Numbered from the stretch's first letter, positions 1-9,062 are shown. The stretch is DNA of 28,962 bases from an uncultured Oxalobacteraceae bacterium (GCA_946478765.1 CAMLDH010000011.1:1-28962); one strand, 5' to 3'. Numbers and translations are program-made. Notes: generated by a model not told the origin, from the letters alone.

Positions 1-52
1 TACCGGCCTGTCACGCCGGGGGTCGCGGGTTCGAGTCCCGTCCACTCCGCCA
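1..52 (+). tRNA. tRNA-Asp (GTC), 3' part only
   Basis: The window opens inside a tRNA. The anticodon arm CCGGC-CTGTCAC-GCCGG is visible with anticodon GTC (Asp), followed by the T arm containing GGTTCGAGTCC and a 3' end finishing in an encoded CCA at 50-52. The acceptor 5' strand and D arm lie upstream of the window. An intrinsic terminator follows directly. Confidence 0.93.
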
Positions 53-60
53 AAAATAAA

Positions 61-86
61 AAGGCGAACGAAAGTTCGCCTTTTTT
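61..86 (+). terminator. Rho-independent terminator after tRNA-Asp
   Basis: A perfect 9-bp stem (AAGGCGAAC at 61-69 with GTTCGCCTT at 74-82) encloses a GAAA tetraloop and runs into a T tract. It ends the tRNA transcript and separates it from ppiD. Confidence 0.92.
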
Positions 87-134
87 CTTTTGCGATAAAA
101 GTCGCAATCTCAATCTGTCTGTGATTGGTTGATC

Positions 135-2081
135 ATGTTTGAATTTGTCCGCACCCATCAACGTCTGATGCAGTTTGTACTGCTGTTGTTCATTTTTCCT
201 TCGTTCGCATTTTTCGGCCTCGAAAGTTATACGCGTTTTCGCGACGGCGACAATGCTGTTGCCAATGTCGCGGGCCAGCCTATTACTCAACAAGAATGGG
301 ATGCCGCGCAACGAGAGCAAATGGAACGCTTCCGTCAAATGTTCGGCGCGCAGTTCGATCCGAAGATGTTTGATACGCCGGAAGCAAAACAGAGCATCCT
401 CGACAATTTGATCGCGCAACGTGCACTTGCTGCCGAGGCTGCGCGTGATCACCTATCGGTGTCAGATCAAGTGGTGCAGCAAACCATTCTTGGCATCCCG
501 GGGATCACCAACGCGGAGGGCAAGTTTGATGGCGAGCGCTACAAGGCTTTGCTCGCGATGCAGGGAATGACGCCCAAGATTTACGAGGCTCGCCTCCGTC
601 GTGATCTCGCGTTACAACAAGTCAATGGGGCGATCCAATCCACCGCATTTGCGCCGAAAGCTGTGGCGTCGCGTTTGTCCGACCTGAACGATCAGGAACG
701 CGAAGTACAAGAGTTGTCATTCAAACCTGCCGATTTTGCATCTCAGGTCAAAATCACCGATGACATGCTCAAGGCCTACTACGACAAGAACAGCAGCCAG
801 TTTGAAGTTCCGGAGCAGGCCAAGGCCGAATATGTCGTATTGAATAATGATGCTCTGATGTCGCAAATCGCCGTTACGGACGCGGACATCAAGGCGTACT
901 ACGAGCAGAATGCCAAGCGTTACTCGGTCGATGAACAGCGTCGCGCCAGCCATATCCTGATTACCGTGAAGAAGGATGCGTCCGACGCGGGCAAGGCTGC
1001 TGCAAAAATGAAGGCGGAGAAGCTGCTGGCGCAGGTGCGCAAGAGCCCGAGCGATTTCGCGAAGCTGGCCAAGGAAAATTCTGAGGATCCGGCTTCCGCC
1101 GAACGTGGCGGCGATCTGGATTATTTCAGCAAAGGCATGATGGTAAAGCCGTTCGAAGAGGCTGCTTACAAATTGAAGCAGGGCGAAATCAGCGACTTGG
1201 TGCAGTCGGATTTCGGCTATCACATTATCCAGCTCACCGGCGTGAAACCGGCATCTATCAAAACGCTGGATGAAGTCAAAGGTGAAATCGCCACCGAGAT
1301 CAAGAAACAGCAAGCTGCAAAGAAATATGCGGAGCTGGCGGAAATCTTTACCAACACCGTATACGAACAAGCGGATAGCCTGAAGCCGGTGGCCGACAAA
1401 TTGAAGCTCAAAATCGAAACAGCGGCCAATTTGTCGCGCCAGCCGGACCCATCCGCGGCACCGACGGTGCCGTATAACAACGCGAAATTCTTGAAAGCGC
1501 TGTTCTCGGATGAAACGATCAAAAACAAGCGCAATACAGAGGCGGTGGAAGTCGCGCCAAACACATTGATTGCCGGTCGTATCGCTGAATACAAGCCAGC
1601 GAGCAAGCGTCCGTTCGAAGAAGTTAAAAATATCGTCCGTGAACGCGTCACGCAAATTGAAGCGGCAAATTTGGCGAAGAAAGCCGGTGAAGCGAAGCTG
1701 GTTGCGCTTAAGGCAAAAGATGACACGACCGGCTTCGGTGATGCAAAAACAGTTTCGCGAACAAAGACCAAGGATTTCGACGGTACGATGCTAGTGGCCG
1801 TGATGAAGGCCGATGTGACCAAGCTGCCCGCCTATGTCGGTGTCGATGTGCCAGGCAAAGCTTACAGCGTGGTTCGCATCAGCAAAGTGTCGCAGCCGGC
1901 GGTGGTTGATAATGCGCGGCGTCAGGCCGAAGAGCAGCAAGTGGCCAACGCATTGGCGCAACAGGAAATGATGGCCTACATTGATGTGCTGAAACAAAAA
2001 GCGAAAGTCAAAATTCTGAAACCGGTGTCGGTAATTCCGGCGCCGGCTGACGCAGGTTCGCAAGGCAGTAACGAAAGGTAA
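135..2081 (+). CDS. ppiD: PpiD-like periplasmic folding chaperone / peptidyl-prolyl isomerase
   Basis: 648-residue inner-membrane-anchored chaperone of the SurA/PpiD family, which helps outer-membrane and periplasmic proteins fold as they leave the Sec translocon. The N-terminus [19 protein letters not shown] is typical of betaproteobacterial PpiD: a short basic cytoplasmic end, then one membrane anchor at about residues 11-33. A SurA-N-like helical region follows. One parvulin-type rotamase domain is recognisable at about residues 265-370 through the motif RRASHIL, the GGDL stretch and a later FGYHII motif. A long helical C-terminal region follows. I start at the ATG at 135; an in-frame TTG lies two codons upstream, but the family begins MFEF. 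It is a single gene ended by its own terminator. The tRNA-Asp/ppiD arrangement suggests the usual lon-hupB-tRNA-ppiD neighbourhood, but lon and hupB would be outside the window. Confidence 0.93.
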   Translation: MFEFVRTHQRLMQFVLLLFIFPSFAFFGLESYTRFRDGDNAVANVAGQPITQQEWDAAQREQMERFRQMFGAQFDPKMFDTPEAKQSILDNLIAQRALAAEAARDHLSVSDQVVQQTILGIPGITNAEGKFDGERYKALLAMQGMTPKIYEARLRRDLALQQVNGAIQSTAFAPKAVASRLSDLNDQEREVQELSFKPADFASQVKITDDMLKAYYDKNSSQFEVPEQAKAEYVVLNNDALMSQIAVTDADIKAYYEQNAKRYSVDEQRRASHILITVKKDASDAGKAAAKMKAEKLLAQVRKSPSDFAKLAKENSEDPASAERGGDLDYFSKGMMVKPFEEAAYKLKQGEISDLVQSDFGYHIIQLTGVKPASIKTLDEVKGEIATEIKKQQAAKKYAELAEIFTNTVYEQADSLKPVADKLKLKIETAANLSRQPDPSAAPTVPYNNAKFLKALFSDETIKNKRNTEAVEVAPNTLIAGRIAEYKPASKRPFEEVKNIVRERVTQIEAANLAKKAGEAKLVALKAKDDTTGFGDAKTVSRTKTKDFDGTMLVAVMKADVTKLPAYVGVDVPGKAYSVVRISKVSQPAVVDNARRQAEEQQVANALAQQEMMAYIDVLKQKAKVKILKPVSVIPAPADAGSQGSNER

Positions 2082-2100
2082 ATTATCGGGTCGTAAAAAA

Positions 2101-2124
2101 GCCGCTCACTGAGCGGCTTTTTTA
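2101..2124 (+). terminator. Rho-independent terminator of ppiD
   Basis: GCCGCTC (2101-2107) and GAGCGGC (2111-2117) form a perfect 7-bp stem with a 3-nt loop, followed by a run of seven T, 20 bp past the ppiD stop codon. Confidence 0.93.
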
Positions 2125-2204
2125 TTGGCGAAGATGAATGTGATTAGCCAACTCAATGATCCAATGTTCAGGTTTTGCAATGGCCATCATGGCAAGGGAT
2201 ATCA

Positions 2205-2233
2205 AACAAACGGTGCCAGTGGTACCGTTTGTT
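2205..2233. repeat. 13-bp inverted repeat with 3-nt loop
   Basis: AACAAACGGTGCC (2205-2217) faces GGTACCGTTTGTT (2221-2233) around AGT, with a single G/T position. The stem is long but there is no clean T tract on either strand, so it may be a transcript-stabilising hairpin, a weak terminator or a protein-binding palindrome. It is separate from the ppiD terminator 80 bp upstream. Confidence 0.6.
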
Positions 2234-2315
2234 GTTGGTGTGTCGATGATCAGAGTGGGGAATCGTCGGTCGGCGTGCATTCTTATACACAACTCGAACT
2301 TGGCACTGCCCTTAA

Positions 2316-2358
2316 TTCTCTAACAAGGATCGTTCACAGAAACGATTTTGTTGGAGAA
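2316..2358 (+). promoter_or_regulatory. Hairpin that would occlude the ribosome-binding site of the 2363 gene
   Basis: The left arm (2316-2334, TTCTCTAACAAGGATCGTT) and right arm (2341-2358, AACGATTTTGTTGGAGAA) are complementary except for one mismatch and a one- to two-base irregularity, around a 6-nt loop. The right arm contains the GGAGAA Shine-Dalgarno of the gene starting at 2363. In RNA the site would be paired, as in a translational switch or thermometer. The pairing is visible in the sequence; the function is inferred. Confidence 0.45.
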
Positions 2359-2362
2359 AGTC

Positions 2363-2614
2363 ATGGCTATGCATTGGACGCGGAGAAAAGTTGATGCATC
2401 GACCCTGCCAGCAGATAAGCGATTGAAGCCGTGGCTATCAAGGATGCTCACCGTACTGGGGCGCGCCTCTGAACGCAGCATCCCGGCCGCCTGTTACGAG
2501 ATTTTCGAACAAGCCGCGAAACAGTCGGCCGATGCGCGCGCAGAATTATTATTCGCGCCAAATCCAATCGCTGCACATAACCGCGCTTTTCGTGACGTCA
2601 AATCCGTTCAATGA
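2363..2614 (+). CDS. Small basic hypothetical protein
   Basis: 83-residue unknown protein. I place the start at the ATG at 2363 because GGAGAAAG sits at 2353-2360, at good spacing. The product begins MAMHWTRRK, is rich in Arg, Ala and Lys, has no signal peptide or membrane segment, and looks helical in the middle (around ACYEIFEQAAKQSADARAEL). No family is recognised. The last 17 bp overlap the 3' end of the convergent thiolase gene at 2598. The Shine-Dalgarno lies in the right arm of the hairpin at 2316-2358, so translation may be controlled by RNA structure. It might be a non-gene that happens to be open, but the ribosome site and the composition favour a real gene. Confidence 0.5.
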   Translation: MAMHWTRRKVDASTLPADKRLKPWLSRMLTVLGRASERSIPAACYEIFEQAAKQSADARAELLFAPNPIAAHNRAFRDVKSVQ

Positions 2615-3788
2615 TAGCGGCGATACCTTGACCGCCACCGATGCACATGGTGATCAGGCCATAGCGCTTGTTGGTGCGAATCAATTCATACAGGCACTTG
2701 ACCATGATGATCGCGCCGCTGGCACCGAGCGGATGGCCGAGCGCGATGGCGCCGCCGTTCGGGTTGGTGCGCGCAGGATCGAGATCCAGTTCTTGGCACA
2801 CGCTCAGCGACTGTGCTGCGAACGCTTCGTTCGATTCGATCACCTCCATGTCGTTGAGCGTCAAACCGGCGCGCTTCAAGGCCAGCCTCACTGCCGGAAC
2901 GGGGCCGGTACCCATGAGAGCGGGGTCGACACCGGCAACCGCGTAGGAGACTAGGCGGGCCAGCGGCGCCAAGCCGGCGCGTGCAGCGGCGCCTTCTTCC
3001 ATCAACACGCAGGCCGCAGCACCGTCATTGATGCCGGAAGCATTGCCGGCGGTAACGGTGCCGCCTTCCTTCTTGAATGCGGGCTTGAGCTTGGCGAGTG
3101 ATTCGATCGTGGTATCGGCTTTTGGATACTCGTCGGTATCGAATATCGCCGTTCCTTTGCGGGTGCTGATTTCAACCGGAACGATCTGCGACTTGAAATG
3201 GCCGGCCGTAATGGCTGCACTTGCGCGCTGCTGACTTTTCACTGCAAACGCGTCTTGATCTTCGCGCGAGATACGGTATTTTTGCGCGACGTTTTCAGCG
3301 GTGATGCCCATGTGACCAGAGCCGAAAGGGTCCGATAGGGCACCGGCCATCATGTCGATCATCGTGATATCTCCCATGCGTGCGCCCCAGCGCGCGGCCG
3401 ACACTGAATACAACGAGCGGCTCATGGTTTCGACGCCGCCGCCGACGGCGATATCGGTGTCCCCCAGCTGGATTGCGTTGGCGGCGGTGACAATTGCCTG
3501 CAGGCCGGAGCCGCACAAACGATTGAGCGTCAATGCCGCCGATTCCTTGACCATACCGGCATTGATGCCGGCCACGCGCGACACATACATGTCACGCGCC
3601 TCGCAATGAATCACGTTGCCGAACACGATCTGGCCAGCGTGGGCCGGATCGATCTTGGCACGGGCGAAGGCTTCCCTGACTACCGTGGCGCCCAGATCGC
3701 ACGCGGAAAAATCCTTCAGCGTACCGCCGAAGGAACCAATCGCGGTGCGCGCGGCGCCGACGATAACGACATTTTTTGGTGTGCTCAT
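2598..3788 (-). CDS. bktB: Acetyl-CoA C-acyltransferase (beta-ketothiolase, BktB-like)
   Basis: 396-residue biosynthetic-type thiolase that condenses two acyl-CoA molecules or cleaves a 3-ketoacyl-CoA. The nucleophile Cys92 is in NRLCGSG, the catalytic His352 in GHPLGASG, and the second Cys382 in MCIGGGQG, so all three active-site loops are intact. As I remember the family, the sequence resembles the broad-specificity thiolase BktB of Cupriavidus ([28 protein letters not shown]) more than PhaA. BktB accepts propionyl-CoA and makes 3-ketovaleryl-CoA. It is the last gene of a minus-strand run with mutase, meaB and the carboxyltransferase fusion, 43 bp downstream of the fusion's stop, preceded by AAGGGA as ribosome site. 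Substrate preference is inferred from resemblance and neighbours. Confidence 0.88.
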   Translation of the reverse strand: MSTPKNVVIVGAARTAIGSFGGTLKDFSACDLGATVVREAFARAKIDPAHAGQIVFGNVIHCEARDMYVSRVAGINAGMVKESAALTLNRLCGSGLQAIVTAANAIQLGDTDIAVGGGVETMSRSLYSVSAARWGARMGDITMIDMMAGALSDPFGSGHMGITAENVAQKYRISREDQDAFAVKSQQRASAAITAGHFKSQIVPVEISTRKGTAIFDTDEYPKADTTIESLAKLKPAFKKEGGTVTAGNASGINDGAAACVLMEEGAAARAGLAPLARLVSYAVAGVDPALMGTGPVPAVRLALKRAGLTLNDMEVIESNEAFAAQSLSVCQELDLDPARTNPNGGAIALGHPLGASGAIIMVKCLYELIRTNKRYGLITMCIGGGQGIAAIIERI

Positions 3789-3831
3789 GTTGATCCCTTT
3801 TTTATAGAATTGTTGACTTGCTTAGCTTAGA

Positions 3832-5076
3832 TTACGCTGATGCCCGGTTTTCCTCGGGACTGCAAACAAGGTCCGCATGCATGTCCACCTTGTGGCTGGA
3901 CGGAAAAATGCTGTCCACTACGCCCCATTCGACATAGGAAGCATGGTCGGTCTTGTCTTGAATCTCGTTGCCGAAAATATGCACAAGAGAGGATGCAGGC
4001 AAGGTGCGGACGGTGGCGCCCGGCGCCAGTTCAGTGCGCGATGCGGCTGCCGCAAGGCAAATATAGATGCCGCCGGAGAGTGTGCCTGTTACACGCAGGC
4101 GGATCGAGGCGCCTTCGCACACCAGGTGGCGCAGCCACAATGCCAGGTGCGCCAGATACTGCGAGAGAATGACTTTTTCATCTTGCAGCTGGATACTGTG
4201 GCCCGGGCAGTCCATCACAATGGTGAGGGAATTTATTGCGGCATTCGAGCATGCCGATTCCGCCAGCTCGGCCAAAACAAGCGCATCGGCAGCACCAAAA
4301 GATCTGTCCATCACGCAGCGTAGCGTGTCGCCATCGAGCACGATGTCTGTGGCGGCGCCAATCGTTAGCGCAGCACCCTGCGCACCGCCCGGCAATCGTT
4401 GCCATAAATGGTGTCGCTCCTGAAGCAGCGACTCACGCGTCACGCTCGCCGTGATCGGGTTGGCGACCCAATCGAATACGGCTTGTGCATAAGCGTCGAG
4501 ATCGTCGACGACCAGCTTGTCGGCGTTGCCAACGGCAACGCGGGAAATGCCATTGATCCGATTTAACACGATGTCGCGGGATGTTTCGTCCGCCAGCGCA
4601 GCTTGCAGTACCCGTGGGCCTGACATCGCCAGTTGCGTATCTGCCGAATAAAGACGCGCGAGAGCCGAGAAGGACAGCATGCTGGCCGAGCCAAACGCAT
4701 AGCGCCCTATCACGGCCAGCATAGGCACGCCGGCGAGACGGGCGTCCAGCACTTCCCGCAGCAACGCGCGTATGGCGCCTTGCACCGGCAAGCCCGCAGT
4801 GAGGCGAGTGCCGGCGGAATCGATTAACAGCAGAATCGGAACACCGGTTGCCCGTGCCCGCAGTACTGCCCATTTGAAATCGACGCATTCGCTCATGCCG
4901 AACGTGCCCATGGAAGCAGCGGGGTCGGTGGCAACGGCCATGACCTTGCGGCCGGCGATATGCCCCTCAGCGATGCGCAGATCTGAATGGGTAGCGAGGT
5001 AATGCCATGCGTCGCCGTTGAATAATGCGGTGAGTCGCTGTGGCAGTGGCGCCCGACTATAGGTTTTCTGTTCCAA
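3832..5076 (-). CDS. Fused carboxyltransferase-fold protein, MdcD-MdcE-like
   Basis: 414-residue protein with two crotonase-fold carboxyltransferase halves. The N-terminal half (about 20-190) has LLLIDSAGTRL, a helix rich in Ala/Arg, and GRYAFGSASM followed by LAMSGP, matching the pattern of malonate decarboxylase beta (MdcD). The C-terminal half (about 225-400) has IVMDCPGHS, YLAHLALWLRHL, VTGTLSGGIY and a following Ala-rich segment, matching the gamma subunit (MdcE). In malonate decarboxylase these subunits decarboxylate a malonyl-thioester without biotin; the two are normally separate or fused. I choose a TTG start at 5076 because AAGGAG sits at 5082-5087 with 5-nt spacing; an upstream in-frame ATG at 5136 would add 20 residues but has no such site. 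No biotin carboxylase, Mdc acyl carrier or MdcA is seen nearby. The context (mutase, MeaB, thiolase) points to methylmalonyl-CoA as a possible substrate. A PccB-like carboxylase subunit is an alternative. Confidence 0.72.
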   Translation of the reverse strand: MEQKTYSRAPLPQRLTALFNGDAWHYLATHSDLRIAEGHIAGRKVMAVATDPAASMGTFGMSECVDFKWAVLRARATGVPILLLIDSAGTRLTAGLPVQGAIRALLREVLDARLAGVPMLAVIGRYAFGSASMLSFSALARLYSADTQLAMSGPRVLQAALADETSRDIVLNRINGISRVAVGNADKLVVDDLDAYAQAVFDWVANPITASVTRESLLQERHHLWQRLPGGAQGAALTIGAATDIVLDGDTLRCVMDRSFGAADALVLAELAESACSNAAINSLTIVMDCPGHSIQLQDEKVILSQYLAHLALWLRHLVCEGASIRLRVTGTLSGGIYICLAAAASRTELAPGATVRTLPASSLVHIFGNEIQDKTDHASYVEWGVVDSIFPSSHKVDMHADLVCSPEENRASA

Positions 5077-5151
5077 GATGGCTCCTTGTATTTTGGATTG
5101 GTTAATGTGGTTTCGGTAATGAACTGAAAAAGACAAGCGGACGCATCCGCC

Positions 5152-6150
5152 TCAAAATTGATCCAGCAGGAATGCAGCAGCTGCGGCCGGTGTGGCAAAA
5201 CCGGCCGCCACCGCTGCGAGCTGCTCCGGTAGCGCGGCTTGCACCGCTCTGTGGCTGTGAAAGCGCTGCTGCAGTCCCATGTCAATCAGCGTGCGCATCC
5301 AATCCAGCGCTTGCTTGCGGCGTTTTTCCGTCAACTGCCCGCTTGCCGAGAGCATCTGGCGATGCTGCAGAATAGTGTTCCAGAAAAGTTCGATGCCATC
5401 GCCGCGCATCGCGCTGACTGCCAGTACCGGCGGTCGCCAGTGCAATGACAAACTGCGCAATAAGGTCAATGCATTGCGCATCTGGCCCATCGCCAGTTGG
5501 GCGGCGTTCGGGTCCAGGTCGGCTTTGTTGTAGACAATCAGGTCGGCCAATTCCACAATGCCTTTTTTGATGGCTTGCAAGTCGTCGCCGCCATGCGCTT
5601 GTTGCAGCAACACAAACGTATCGGTCATGGCGGCTACCGCTGTTTCGCTCTGTCCGACGCCCACCGTTTCGACGATGACGACATCGAATCCAGCTGCTTC
5701 GCACACCAGCATTGCTTCACGGGTATTGGCCGCGACGCCGCCCAGCGAACCGCGCGCTGGCGACGGGCGAATATAGGCATGGGAGGATGCCATCGACAGC
5801 CGTTCCATGCGCGTCTTGTCGCCCAATATCGAGCCGCCGTTGACAGAACTGGACGGGTCCACGGCAAGCACCGCCACACGATGGCCTTGTTCAATCAAAT
5901 AGAGGCCGAACGCTTCGATGAAGGTCGACTTGCCCACCCCCGGCGCTCCGGAAATGCCGATGCGTATCAACTGGCCGGTTTCCGGCAACAAGGTATTGAC
6001 GATCTGTTGCGCCCGCGCTTGATGATCGGCCCGGCTGGATTCGATCAACGTGATGGTTTTTGCCAATGCCCGAATTTGACGCGCGCGCACGCCGGCGACC
6101 AGCGCCGCGTCCTCATCGGATAACAAGGAGGTAGTCATCGTGCAGTTCAT
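5152..6150 (-). CDS. meaB: Methylmalonyl-CoA mutase-associated GTPase MeaB (ArgK family)
   Basis: 332-residue P-loop GTPase of the MeaB/ArgK/MMAA family, the G-protein chaperone that gates adenosylcobalamin delivery to methylmalonyl-CoA mutase and protects it from inactivation. Visible motifs are the Walker [10 protein letters not shown] (68-76), the family signature [28 protein letters not shown] (switch III/Walker B area), and NKADLD for guanine recognition. Length is normal for the family. The ATG at 6150 overlaps the mutase TGA as ATGA, indicating translational coupling; a second ATG four codons in (MTTSLL) is possible. The older name ArgK (arginine transport kinase) is a historical misassignment. 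Confidence 0.95.
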   Translation of the reverse strand: MNCTMTTSLLSDEDAALVAGVRARQIRALAKTITLIESSRADHQARAQQIVNTLLPETGQLIRIGISGAPGVGKSTFIEAFGLYLIEQGHRVAVLAVDPSSSVNGGSILGDKTRMERLSMASSHAYIRPSPARGSLGGVAANTREAMLVCEAAGFDVVIVETVGVGQSETAVAAMTDTFVLLQQAHGGDDLQAIKKGIVELADLIVYNKADLDPNAAQLAMGQMRNALTLLRSLSLHWRPPVLAVSAMRGDGIELFWNTILQHRQMLSASGQLTEKRRKQALDWMRTLIDMGLQQRFHSHRAVQAALPEQLAAVAAGFATPAAAAAFLLDQF

Positions 6151-8357
6151 GCAATGCGCGCCTCAGCGATGATGTCCGTTACCAGCGATGCGCTGATTTT
6201 CGCCAGCACATCGCCGGCGCATTGCGGAATCGGCGTGCCGGGGCCATAGATTCCTTGCACGCCCGCCTGATACAGGAAGTCGTAATCCTGCGCCGGAATG
6301 ACGCCGCCGACGAATACCACGATCTCTGCCGCGCCCTGATCCTTGAGCGCTTGCACGATCGCCGGCACCAGCGTCTTGTGGCCGGCGGCCAGTGTAGAAA
6401 TGCCGAGCGCATGCACATCGTTCTCGATTGCCTGGCGCGCGGCTTCTTCCGGGGTCTGAAACAGGGGGCCGATATCGACATCGAAGCCCAGATCGGCAAA
6501 TGCCGTTGCCACCACTTTCGCGCCACGGTCGTGGCCGTCCTGGCCCAGTTTGGCGATCATGATGCGCGGGCGCCGGCCCTGCATCACAGCGAATGCGTCG
6601 ATGCTTTTCTTCATTGCATTCCAGCCGTCATCATTGTCAAACTGCGCGCCATAGATTCCCGATACGCTCTGAATGGTGGCGCGGTAGCGGCCGAATTCCT
6701 TTTCCAGTACGTCCGATACCTCGCCCACGGTGGCGCGCGCACGCATTGCCTGAATCGACAGCGCCAGCAGATTGCCATCGCTCTGGTTTTGCCCACTACG
6801 CGCGGCGGCCGCCAAGTCGTGCAATGCGGCGGCCACGGCCGCGCTGTCGCGCGTCGCCCGGGTCGCTTGCAGGCGCCGGATTTGCGATTCGCGCACGGCG
6901 GCGTTGTCGATGTCGCGAATGTCGACCGGATCTTCCTTGGACAGCTTGTATTTGTTGACGCCCACAATCACGTCGCGACCGGCGTCGATGCGCGCTTGTT
7001 TTTCGGCCGCGGAAGCTTCGATTTTCAGCTTGGCCCAACCGGACGCAACGGCTTTTGTCATGCCTCCCATCTGTTCCACTTCTTCGATCAATGTCCACGC
7101 CTGGTCCGCCATTTCCTGCGTCAGCTTTTCCATCATGTAGGAACCAGCCCACGGGTCGATTACGTGGGTGATATGTGTTTCTTCCTGAATGATGAGCTGG
7201 GTGTTGCGCGCAATGCGGGACGAGAAATCGGTCGGCAGTGCGATCGCTTCATCGAAGGAATTGGTATGCAGCGACTGCGTGCCGCCGAACACGGCCGCCA
7301 TCGCTTCGATGGTGGTGCGCACGACATTGTTGTACGGATCTTGCTCGGTCAACGACCAGCCGGACGTCTGGGAATGGGTGCGCAGCATCATCGACTTCGG
7401 GCTCTTGGGATTGAATCCCTTCATGATGCGCCACCATAACAAACGCGCCGCACGCAACTTGGCGACTTCGAGATAAAAGTTCATGCCGATGGCGAAGAAA
7501 AAGCTCAAGCGGCCGGCGAACTGATCCACATCGAGGCCGCTGGCGAGTGCCGTTTTCACATATTCCTTGCCGTCGGCCAAAGTGAACGCCAGTTCCAGCG
7601 CTTGGTTGGCGCCCGCTTCCTGCAAGTGGTAACCGGAAATCGACACCGAATTGAACTTCGGCATGTGGTGCGCGGTGTAGCCGATGATGTCGGCGATGAT
7701 TCGCATCGACGGCTCGGGCGGATAGATATAGGTGTTGCGCACCATGAATTCTTTCAGAATGTCATTCTGAATGGTGCCCGACAGTTGGTCCTGCGCCACG
7801 CCTTGTTCTTCCGCTGCCACCACATACGCAGCCAGTACCGGCAGCACCGCGCCGTTCATGGTCATCGACACCGAGACCTTGTCGAGCGGGATGCCGTCGA
7901 ACAGGATCTTCATGTCGTCGACCGAATCGATCGCCACGCCGGCCTTGCCGACGTCGCCGGTCACGCGTGGATGGTCGGAATCGTAACCGCGATGCGTGGC
8001 AAGATCGAACGCGACCGACACGCCTTGCCCGCCGGCCGCCAATGCCTTGCGATAGAACGCGTTGGATTCTTCGGCGGTGGAGAAGCCGGCGTACTGGCGG
8101 ATGGTCCAGGGCCGTACCGCATACATGGTCGCTTGCGGCCCGCGCACATATGGCGCGAAACCGGGCAGCGTATCGGTGTAGGGCAGGTCCTTGATGTCGG
8201 CTGCGGTGTACAGCGGTTTGACAGCAATGCCTTCCGGCGTGCGCCACACCAGCTTGTCCAATGCGCCCTCGGGGGCCGACTTGGCCGCGGCTTTGGCCCA
8301 CTCTTCGATGGATGTCGTGCGCACGTCGGGATACGGTTGATTTTCTTTAGAAGACAT
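6147..8357 (-). CDS. scpA: Methylmalonyl-CoA mutase, single-chain
   Basis: 736-residue adenosylcobalamin-dependent mutase interconverting (R)-methylmalonyl-CoA and succinyl-CoA. The N-terminal TIM-barrel substrate domain starts near residue 60, with [18 protein letters not shown] and later [19 protein letters not shown]. The C-terminal cobalamin-binding domain (about 600-730) carries DGHDRG with the cobalt-ligating His609, then the Rossmann-type strands ending near [10 protein letters not shown]. This is the homodimer/catalytic-chain type of about 730 residues. No second small subunit is nearby. It is the first gene of the minus-strand run and overlaps meaB by 4 bp. The alternative symbols mcm and mutB are equally used. 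No strong Shine-Dalgarno is seen before the ATG. Confidence 0.97.
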   Translation of the reverse strand: MSSKENQPYPDVRTTSIEEWAKAAAKSAPEGALDKLVWRTPEGIAVKPLYTAADIKDLPYTDTLPGFAPYVRGPQATMYAVRPWTIRQYAGFSTAEESNAFYRKALAAGGQGVSVAFDLATHRGYDSDHPRVTGDVGKAGVAIDSVDDMKILFDGIPLDKVSVSMTMNGAVLPVLAAYVVAAEEQGVAQDQLSGTIQNDILKEFMVRNTYIYPPEPSMRIIADIIGYTAHHMPKFNSVSISGYHLQEAGANQALELAFTLADGKEYVKTALASGLDVDQFAGRLSFFFAIGMNFYLEVAKLRAARLLWWRIMKGFNPKSPKSMMLRTHSQTSGWSLTEQDPYNNVVRTTIEAMAAVFGGTQSLHTNSFDEAIALPTDFSSRIARNTQLIIQEETHITHVIDPWAGSYMMEKLTQEMADQAWTLIEEVEQMGGMTKAVASGWAKLKIEASAAEKQARIDAGRDVIVGVNKYKLSKEDPVDIRDIDNAAVRESQIRRLQATRATRDSAAVAAALHDLAAAARSGQNQSDGNLLALSIQAMRARATVGEVSDVLEKEFGRYRATIQSVSGIYGAQFDNDDGWNAMKKSIDAFAVMQGRRPRIMIAKLGQDGHDRGAKVVATAFADLGFDVDIGPLFQTPEEAARQAIENDVHALGISTLAAGHKTLVPAIVQALKDQGAAEIVVFVGGVIPAQDYDFLYQAGVQGIYGPGTPIPQCAGDVLAKISASLVTDIIAEARIA

Positions 8358-8531
8358 GGGGAAATGCAGCAGCCTTATGGTTCGTTGTAGGTTCTAAGGG
8401 ACCGGGTCGCGTTACCACTTTGCCACCTTTGTCCGAGGCATCATTTGAGATGGATCAGGCGCATGCCACAACGCAAAATGTATTCTTGCACGCGCCTTGA
8501 TTTGAAAAACATGCTGACCAGAACGGCCATC

Positions 8532-8753
8532 TCACTCTTGCTGAGCAAGCCGCTTTTCTTGTTCGATGGTATGGCTGATGACCCACTGCGCCTGTTGGAG
8601 GACCAGGAGCCGGGCCGATCGCAGTGGATGGTTCTCGTTTGGAATTTCCGCTTTGATTGTGATACTGGTCTGTTGAAACTCGATTGCAGTTTCGGCCACC
8701 AGAGTATGTCCGTTCGAGGTGAGATTTAACTGTTCAAAAGTTGGAATGCTCAT
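8532..8753 (-). CDS. Small hypothetical protein
   Basis: 73-residue unknown protein beginning MSIPTFEQLNL. It has alternating polar/hydrophobic strands in its first half (HTLVAETAIEFQQTSITIKAEI) and a helical, charged end (ARLLVLQQAQWVISHTIEQE). No signal peptide or membrane helix is seen. GAAGG lies upstream of the ATG as a weak ribosome site. A 94-residue frame on the plus strand covers the same bases, but its composition is less protein-like. It sits 174 bp upstream of the mutase in the same direction and could be part of that transcript. No family recognised. Confidence 0.5.
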   Translation of the reverse strand: MSIPTFEQLNLTSNGHTLVAETAIEFQQTSITIKAEIPNENHPLRSARLLVLQQAQWVISHTIEQEKRLAQQE

Positions 8754-8798
8754 GCATACGCCTTCGAGAATGGATTAAGAACGTGAAGAATTTTTATG

Positions 8799-8810
8799 TT
8801 GATCGATCAA
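8799..8810. promoter_or_regulatory. 12-bp palindrome TTGATCGATCAA
   Basis: A perfect palindrome 45 bp upstream of the small gene starting at 8753 (minus). It resembles an FNR half-site pair (TTGAT / ATCAA), but the spacing is 2 bp instead of the required 4, so it is not a standard FNR box. It may be an operator for another regulator. Confidence 0.3.
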
Positions 8811-8821
8811 GCGACAAAATA

Positions 8822-8862
8822 TAGGCCCTACACCATCGGGCATATGGATGGCATAGGGCCTA
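8822..8862 (-). terminator. Long hairpin, possible terminator of the kinase operon
   Basis: TAGGCCCTA (8822-8830) and TAGGGCCTA (8854-8862) are perfectly complementary. A second helix CCATC/GATGG lies inside (8833-8837 / 8847-8851) after a 2x2 internal loop, with a 9-nt terminal loop. On the minus strand the stem is followed by TATTTTG, a weak T-rich tail, so it could end the transcript of the lipoprotein/kinase cluster. Confidence 0.5.
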
Positions 8863-9028
8863 ATCGTCAATGCATGCGAAATGCATCGTTGTTGCTATTC
8901 TGTGATGAAAAGGATGTTTTGAGTTTGTGCAATGTCAAGTTGACATCGGATCGCCAGCAGATTCTGACCAGCGTCAAGTAAGGGTATGGGATCGTACGGA
9001 CAGAACCACCGAATCGGCGCGTGATTTC

Positions 9029-9062
9029 ACGCTGGTTCTTGATGCACGCTGGTTCTTGATGC
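9029..9062. repeat. Perfect 17-bp tandem duplication
   Basis: The unit ACGCTGGTTCTTGATGC occurs twice head to tail (9029-9045 and 9046-9062) with no mismatch, consistent with a recent slippage duplication in non-coding DNA. Confidence 0.85.

Noticed and set aside
717..1655. 312-codon minus-strand frame within ppiD
   Set aside because: It lies fully inside the well-supported ppiD gene in antisense and has the Arg/His/Phe-rich composition of a shadow frame.
6222..7439. 405-codon plus-strand frame within the mutase gene
   Set aside because: Antisense to a clear methylmalonyl-CoA mutase; open only because of the high-GC codon use of the real gene.
8799..8810. FNR box
   Set aside because: TTGAT and ATCAA are present but spaced by 2 instead of 4 bases, so it is kept only as an unexplained palindrome.
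8796..8981. 61-codon plus-strand frame
   Set aside because: Contains the hairpin at 8822-8862, has no ribosome site and no recognisable content.
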